Positions 57,836-64,000 of a stretch of DNA of 64,000 nt are shown here, one piece after another (within the stretch, counting starts at the first letter, position 1; each line of letters opens with the position of its first letter). A program made the position numbers and the translations under genes. The stretch comes from Tamarix chinensis. Its lineage: Eukaryota; Streptophyta; Magnoliopsida; Caryophyllales; Tamaricaceae. Below the pieces are notes generated by a model, which made no database searches, was not told the DNA's origin, and saw nothing but the letters and a program-made list of their open reading frames with translations. The stretch spans positions 15,921,193 through 15,985,192 of the forward strand of contig CM060174.1 in assembly GCA_030549775.1 (NCBI GenBank), given 5' to 3'.

Positions 57836-60800
57836 TAATTACCGTCGTCTTCGTCATCATCATGAAGTATCGATTGGACTAATTTTCCCCCTTTTTATTG
57901 TTTGGTACGGAAGTACAAGGGCGGAACAGATAGATATATACCCCGATCGTTTCAAAATAAAAATCATTTTATAATTAAATGGTTATACTAAAAATTAAAG
58001 TTCATTTGTAAAAACTAACACGTACGTAATGTTTACTTTTATCCTTTTTTATTTATTATTGCTGCATTAATTTTCCTACCACTTTCTTCTAATAAGAAAA
58101 GATAAATATGATAGAAATTTATATCGGATTGGAACTTTAAAAATGTATATAAATTATTAAAATAAAATTTTCTGTTATTTAAACATCAAGAGCAATTTAT
58201 TTGTAATAAGATAATTCTTTCACGGACATACAATTTTGGGTTTTTGAATTTTGATCATTTATCGTGGACTCTTAATACACAAGCAACCCTCTTCTTAAAC
58301 TTAAACAAACTTTCTCAATTTTCTTCTCAATATATAAATTAGTTTTTATGCATCTTAGAAAACCAATCTCCCAACTCAACCTCTGTGGTAACTAATCTCC
58401 AAATGTATGTTTAGGGGAGTAATAATTATTATTTTTCGTTACTAGTAGTTTTTATCTTATTTGAAAAGTAAATTTACTAATAATATATATATAAATAAGT
58501 TATTGTTAAAAAAAAGTTATTTGAGTCCAAAATACTTCTTCAAATATACAAAGTCTAAAACATCATGTTGTATTAATAAGCAACATGATAGATGTTGAAA
58601 TCCAAACCATTTGCAAATAAAACTAGGGAATAAGCAACGATTAAAGTAGCATCGAAGCAACATATCCACGAAAACAACGCTTTATAATTCGAAGCAACGA
58701 ATAATTTATAATTTAACTCATATTTGAAGTAATAATGTGGTAGAATAATTAATAAATACAAATTATTCATATATGAACGAAGTTGTACCGATAATGATAT
58801 TTTATAACTTTTGTGAAACAAAATTAATTGGTGTATAATAATTTTAGACACGAGAGAGGGGTAGATTGGGTTTAATTAATAGAGGAAATTTTCGTTAAAC
58901 AAAGTAAATAGTATAAGTTTTGCAAGCGATAATAATTGGCGTTTAATTAAATTTTTATGAAATCTATAGTTATCAAGTAATAACAAGTTATAAATAAATT
59001 ATATATAATGAAGCTATAATAATCTAAAAGTAAAAGTCAAAATACACGGTCTTAAATCTACATTATTAGATGATATAGAAATGATATCAGTTAACAAACG
59101 GAACATAAACATTATGTTATATTCCCTAGGTATTACTTACTTGACATATCGGTTTATGAATATCACGGTCAAGAGCATGAATAGGGCCAACGCTGATACA
59201 AAGTTTGATCTTATACATACATTTGTCATCTTATCCTTAGCTAAACGAAATATGCTGCCCATAATTTAGAAAGAAGCATAATTAACTCATCATATGCTTC
59301 TGCCTGATTAATTTGTCACATACGTTAATTAGTTACTCCGGATCTTGTACCAATAGGCACGTTGTGTCATCATATATATTAGGCCGCCTACGGTGGCAGT
59401 GTCTTCCTCATCAGAGCGACGCACCAACATAGACGTCCGCCTACTCCAATGTCGAAGCCCTAGCAAGTAGGTGTGATACACATTGTCTTAATTCTCCACT
59501 CTCAACTAGAGCGTTTAAAGAGTTGATTGCATGTGAGAGGAACACTGGGGGCCGACCATTGCTCTTTTAAAATTAACAAGTGATATATAATATTAAATAA
59601 TAATAATGATGATGATGATGATGATGATGATGTTTAAAACTATTAATAAAAAGTGTCATACCACTAAAATAATCAGGATAATAAATCATATATATACAAA
59701 ACAAATTACATTATTATTATTATTATTGGTAGTGATAACAGGTTAACAATAACTTTCATCAAATTATAAATAATAATAACAATGATAGTAACACTAGGTA
59801 AATTGATTGTGGTAAATAATAAAAGATATAAAAGTTAATATTAGGTGGCTTCGAAATGATATTCTCAATCACAATGATAATCATCAATAATAATAGTATA
59901 TGGACGTCGACATATATAGCTTATTAAAATTTAATCTAACTCAAAATAAGTGATAGAAATTGTCTAAACTCGTTTAAAAATCTATCTAATTTTAATCCGG
60001 ATCAATTTGAGGCCAACCCAAACGTAATCCAAATTGACACCATGCTAACCGGTGGAGTAAAAACTCTTGATGCAAGGTATAAATTAAGTTATGGCATTAT
60101 AGTATTATACGTCGGGACATGAAATATTTGTTGGCGACGAGTAAATCTAATATCTGTCAACGTAGAGTCACGTCTATATTGACATTATTATTATTTTTCT
60201 TTTCTTAATAGAACTAGTAATTTGTCATGTCGGATGTTATGATATATCATTGATATGCTTTTTCCCCTGTCGTTTCTCCCTTCTTTCATGTTGGATGACG
60301 TTTGAGATGCCACCTCACAGTGCTTACAATCAATCAACCATCTGAACTACATACATGTATGTTTTTAAGTGGTTTCAATATTTTTCTTTTTATCTCCCCC
60401 CCCCCTAACTAGTGGATGTAACTATATAAGTTCCTTATTTTGTGGTTGTAGGTTCTTCCTCCCGCTCCTCTCTTTACCATTTACATTAGTATTCCCACCG
60501 GTGATGAGACCGTGAGACTTTAAGGGCATTATATTGCATGGAATTTACCATTGCTATATAGGAGTGTCAATTGCGTCGAGCGGGTTAGATTATACCGGGG
60601 CGGGTCGTATCAGGGAATGTTGTTTTCATCTCATTTTTCTTTATAAGTTCAAAAATTATTTTTAATTGAGATGACAATCTTTGTATGATTATTTGATTGA
60701 TTTATTTATCTTAAAAAAAATCTGATAGAGCTAATTCAATTATGAAGTTAATATGCTTGGCATACTTGTATGGAACATAATAGAAGAAATTGAGATGACC

Positions 60801-61150
60801 CACACACAAACATACCTTTAAAATTCTTACAAATGAGCCTTTAACTAGCATACAATCAAGATGAGCTTGAGCTAACTCATGAACAAATAATCTGAACTTA
60901 CCTTTACTTGATTCTGACTTATTTAGTAAACCAATCTCAAATTAAGAATTGAGCTTGTCTTACTAATTACATAAACATTCAAGTCAATTAGGCTGTGATT
61001 GAAACTATCATGGCGCATCTAATCCAACAAGAATTTCTAATTTTTTTTCTTTCTTCCAAAAGCAGTAGATAACACCCTTTGCAAATTAGGGTTAAATTAT
61101 GATATTCTACATGAGTTGATACTTTCCTTGATGCGAAAACAAATAGAAAT
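57836..61150. other. AT-rich intergenic sequence, no gene seen
   Basis: Low GC with scattered microsatellites, including (GAT)n at about 59601-59631 and ATT at about 59709-59727. A CATCATATATATTAGGCCGCC segment near 59370 is of ordinary complexity but short. Nothing codes convincingly. Confidence 0.5.
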
Positions 61151-61179
61151 TCTTAGATTATAGAACAATATATATATAT

Positions 61180-61630
61180 ATATATAAACCATCGCCTAAT
61201 CTATCACTGTATATAATATACATGCCGATTGAAAAAACTATCGCATAATTTTTTAAATTTGGCTTGAAAATTATTGGCATCATAATATATATGATAGTTT
61301 AGATGATAAAACTACCTTATAATATACATATATACGATAGTTATAAACCAAATCCATTATGCATATTTGTAACATAATCCTCCCAAACATTTCACTGAAG
61401 GGCATACATGACGATCATTATCCAAAATCGCTTTGTATACCCGTAACAAAACTCCTATTATTCTAAGAGGGGGAATATATATCAATTTTAACTTATAATT
61501 GCCATATGTTGTGCATATACAAAATGGTTATTAGCCAAAACCACTATGTATTTCACCTCTTAAAGTACTCAAAGTTTTGTTATGTTTATATATGGAGATT
61601 TTGTCTAATAACCATCGTGTATTCCCTATT
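61180..61630. repeat. Repeated AAACYATCGYRTA motif, CACTA-like subterminal region
   Basis: The words AAACCATCGCCTA (61186), AAACTATCGCATA (61235) and ATAACCATCGTGTA (61609) share one orientation. TATATGATAGTTT (61287) and TATACGATAGTTA (61330) are the same motif inverted. Clusters of short motifs in both orientations are typical near CACTA transposon ends. No CACTA terminus or 3-bp TSD was identified. Confidence 0.35.
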
Positions 61631-61915
61631 TTTGTATAGAGCATATATGATCCTTGCCATACCACATTATTTTCTGCAAAAAATAAAAATAAAAAATAAA
61701 AAATGAAGATGTTTCCAAGATGCTTTCACCAACATCAACATTTGTCACATATAAAATAAGCATCCATAATTCATAAGGTTCACATAAAAATAAACAATTT
61801 TATACTTTTATTGTGTAAGTTCAATACAAAACCTTATAAAACAATTATTTTTCATTCATATTTACACTCTAAGTATACAAAATTAAGGAGCACGTATAAT
61901 TCTACAAATAATTGT

Positions 61916-62060
61916 AACACCCTTGTTTTACTACTTAAAATTTTTATTTTGCAGATGCTTAAATTATAAAAATAATGGGTGTTATGACCACACTTAGTAT
62001 AAGTATGTCATCCTCAACCATTCTTATACTAAGTATAACAAAAATTTTAAAAAATAATAA
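61916..62060 (-). mobile_element. 3' end of an antisense long-LTR unit
   Basis: The plus strand reads TGTAACACCC at about 61914-61923. In the minus sense, this is a 3' terminus ending GGGTGTTACA, preceded by AGTAGTAAAAC-like sequence and the stem at 61992-62034. It continues rightward for about 150 bp before the pyrimidine tract of another unit takes over. Confidence 0.55.
61992..62034 (-). other. Conserved 3' stem-loop, right-edge antisense unit
   Basis: The arms ACTTAGTATAAG (61992-62003) and CTTATACTAAGT (62023-62034) are perfectly complementary over 12 bases. The stem is extended in the same way as in element 1. Confidence 0.75.
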
Positions 62061-62089
62061 AGTTAATTATTATTTAGCCTAATTCTAAG

Positions 62090-64000
62090 ATTTTATTTTA
62101 ACTCTTTAGTCTCAAATAATTTATAGGCAACTCATAACAATTTTATTTATTTATATAATTATCATTTTATTTTTTTGGCACTAAGCCAAATTTATCCCAA
62201 AACCTAACAAAAATCCCACAAATTTTCCTTTTTTCCTTTTCCCTTTTTCTTTCTCTTTTTTTTTTCTTTTTCTCCTTTTCTCCTTTTATCCTTTTATCAT
62301 TTTCCTTTCCTTCCTTTTTTTTCCTTCCTTCTTCTCCTTCTAGGCTACATCATTCCCTATCCCAGTCCCTTTCTCCTTTTTTCCTTCTTCTTTTCTTTCT
62401 CTTAGGGCGCTGACCCATTTCCTTTCTTTCCCTTTTTCTCCCTCCTTTCTTTCTTTCTTTCTTTCCCTTTTTCTCCCTATCTTCTTCCTCACACTTATCT
62501 CCCTTGCATCACTGCCCTTCCCCTTCTATTTTTCCCCCTACAACTGCCCCTCTACCCAACCAGACCTTCTACCCTTTCCCTTCTCAGCCATGTAGGGTCA
62601 TGCATGCTAGCATGTGCCCCTACACACCCCCTGCACCCCCTAAACATGACCACCTACTCCCCTATACCTACACTTGCCCTTACCCTGCCTTGCTGCCTAT
62701 ACCCATCCTTTCCCTTACAGCTTGGCCATGCCTTGTACATAAATACCCCCTTTGACTCCCCCTCTCTTCTTTTCCCCTCAACGAGCCCTCTCCTTTTCTA
62801 CACAACCCCCTTTCTAGCCTACTCCAGCCCCTACTATTGTCACTGCCTGGCCATGCCTTGTGCCTCCCCTCTTCCCTACCTATACCCCACTTGCACCTAT
62901 CGATCTCCCTTCGCCACTCTCTCTTCCCTTCTCTTTTTCCCTGATACTATAGCCATTATTGGCTGCACCTCCCAACGCTGCCACCATCGACCACTTCTCC
63001 TCTCCATGCTACCACCTCACTTTAGCCACCTTACATGGGTGCCTCAACCTGTAGAGCCACCCTGGAAGCCCCTTTCTTTCCTTCCTTTCCCCCTCATTTC
63101 TCCTCCTCCCTCTCAGCTACGTGCCCCTACACCATTGTCACCCATTAGCTCCACCACCTTAACCAATCCCTCTACTTGCCTATTATAGTGCCAACACCAC
63201 CCTTAACCCCAAGTTCCTAACCATCACCTTTTTCACCAAATATTAGCCACTGTCACCGCGCCACCAATGCCACACCATTTTTTCCCCATTCTTGTCACCA
63301 CCACTTCCTTTCCTCTCTTTGAGTTTTCATTGGACCAGATTCCTCCTTGTTATTAATTTATTTTTTGTGAAAAAAAGATAAAAAAGGAAAAAGGAAAATA
63401 TAGCCTAAATTTGGATATTTTTATTGTTTAGGTACTGTTCTGGTGGTAATGGGATATGAGGTGTAGGTCATTCGTGCTTAGAGATTGAATTTGCTTCGGT
63501 AAGGATATAGTTATAGATATAGTCTTGTTTTTGTTAAAATATGACCTTTTTATGTGCTAAGTGGAGACATGCATGAAATGTTAGATGGTTCTAGGGGTGT
63601 ATATGCAACTTGGCTTGTCAATAACTAAAGGTAAGAAGATGTGTAGACATGATTGTGTTGGTTTAAGTGTTAATGTGTATCTCTATTTTATGACACTACA
63701 TCTTTGAAATGTTGGGGACTCCTTATGTTGGATGCCTTGTGACATAGGTAGGGTTTTAAGACTTAGGGGTATTTTGGTCAATATTATGAAAATTGGCATA
63801 TAGGGTACTCTAAGGCGTAATTTTTCCTAAAATCAGGTGGAGGTGCTATAAAAAATACCTATGGTAAACACAGTATGGGGAGGGATAACCATGAATAGGG
63901 GGGAGTCAAACCTAGGGGAAGCTATGACGATGGGTGATTAGAGTAGGGGTTTGTTTCTAAGAGTGGATATGGGGATTAATGATGACATTGTTAGGTACCC
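62090..64000 (+). mobile_element. 5' part of a plus-strand long-LTR unit, cut by the window edge
   Basis: AT-rich head sequence (CCCAAAACCTAAC near 62197) is followed by a polypyrimidine tract (62220-62480) and a C-rich tract with ACATAAATACCCCC (62737), matching the L1b TATA context. A second C-rich segment (to 63330) and AT-rich sequence with GGGGTATTTTGGTCA (near 63766) follow. The exact 5' end is unclear and the 3' half lies outside the window. Frames of 83 and 194 codons in the C-rich tract are not supported as genes. Confidence 0.6.
62737..62745 (+). promoter_or_regulatory. TATA-like box of the right-edge unit
   Basis: ACATAAATA is followed by CCCCC at the same place as GCCTATAAATA plus C-run in L1b. 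One change (C for T) weakens the box. Confidence 0.4.

Noticed and set aside
62504..63188. Frames of 83 and 194 codons, Pro/Leu/Ser-rich
   Set aside because: Located in the C-rich tract of the right-edge LTR unit, with no domain.

Overview
This window looks like a transposon-rich intergenic stretch of an angiosperm nuclear genome, probably a eudicot. It has one clear protein-coding gene, an intronless plant pentatricopeptide-repeat (PPR) protein of the DYW class at 37952-40459. Almost everything recognisable around it is transposable-element sequence: very long LTR-type units, Ty1/copia and Ty3/gypsy relics, hAT-type MITEs and AT-rich microsatellites. No bacterial, viral-cargo, CRISPR or rRNA feature was seen.

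Region 1 (1-36740) is a nested stack of one family of very long LTR-like units. Each unit is about 4.5-5.4 kb after removing inserts. Units start TGTAAYACCCC or TGAAATRCCCC and end GGGGYRTTACA or close variants. Six complete units can be bounded exactly, each flanked by a perfect 5-bp target-site duplication (TSD): L0 5972-35117 (GGAGC), L1a 6814-16513 (AAATA), L2 8465-13039 minus strand (TTTTA, inside L1a), L1b 17437-22845 (ACTAG), L1c 24806-29275 (TATAT) and L1d 29338-34154 minus strand (GTGTT). L1a, L1b, L1c and L1d all sit inside L0. Older, decayed members lie to the left (2132-5382 inside a broken host unit ending at 5963) and right (35123-36061 minus, 36062-36740 plus). A further head-to-head pair lies at 61916-64000. 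No unit carries gag, pol, a primer-binding site or a polypurine tract, so they are best read as solo LTRs of a Ty3/gypsy family with giant LTRs, though that lineage call is inference.

The units share an ordered set of non-coding modules: an AT-rich head, a polypyrimidine and C-rich tract with a TATA box, a variable micro- or minisatellite zone, a GGAGCATGCTCC palindrome followed by a splice-donor-like AGGTAAG, an array of a roughly 48-bp module (TCCACCGGC...AATAATAGTGG), a CAGTAC...GTACTG hairpin, and a long stem (CACTTAGTAC/GTACTAAGTG) about 100 bp before the 3' end. That last stem shows paired base changes between subfamilies and is the strongest sign of an undescribed conserved element.

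Region 2 (36801-41761) holds a MITE, an AT-rich spacer and the PPR gene with its flanks. The encoded protein resembles Arabidopsis At5g13230, a predicted mitochondrial RNA-editing factor.

Region 3 (41762-49740) holds minus-strand retrotransposon relics: a copia RT/RNase H relic with its LTR, split by a 632-bp hAT-type MITE with an 8-bp TSD, then a chromovirus-like gypsy relic with a short LTR, then an AT-rich repeat tract. Region 4 (49741-61900) is mostly low-complexity or low-copy sequence in which no gene could be supported.
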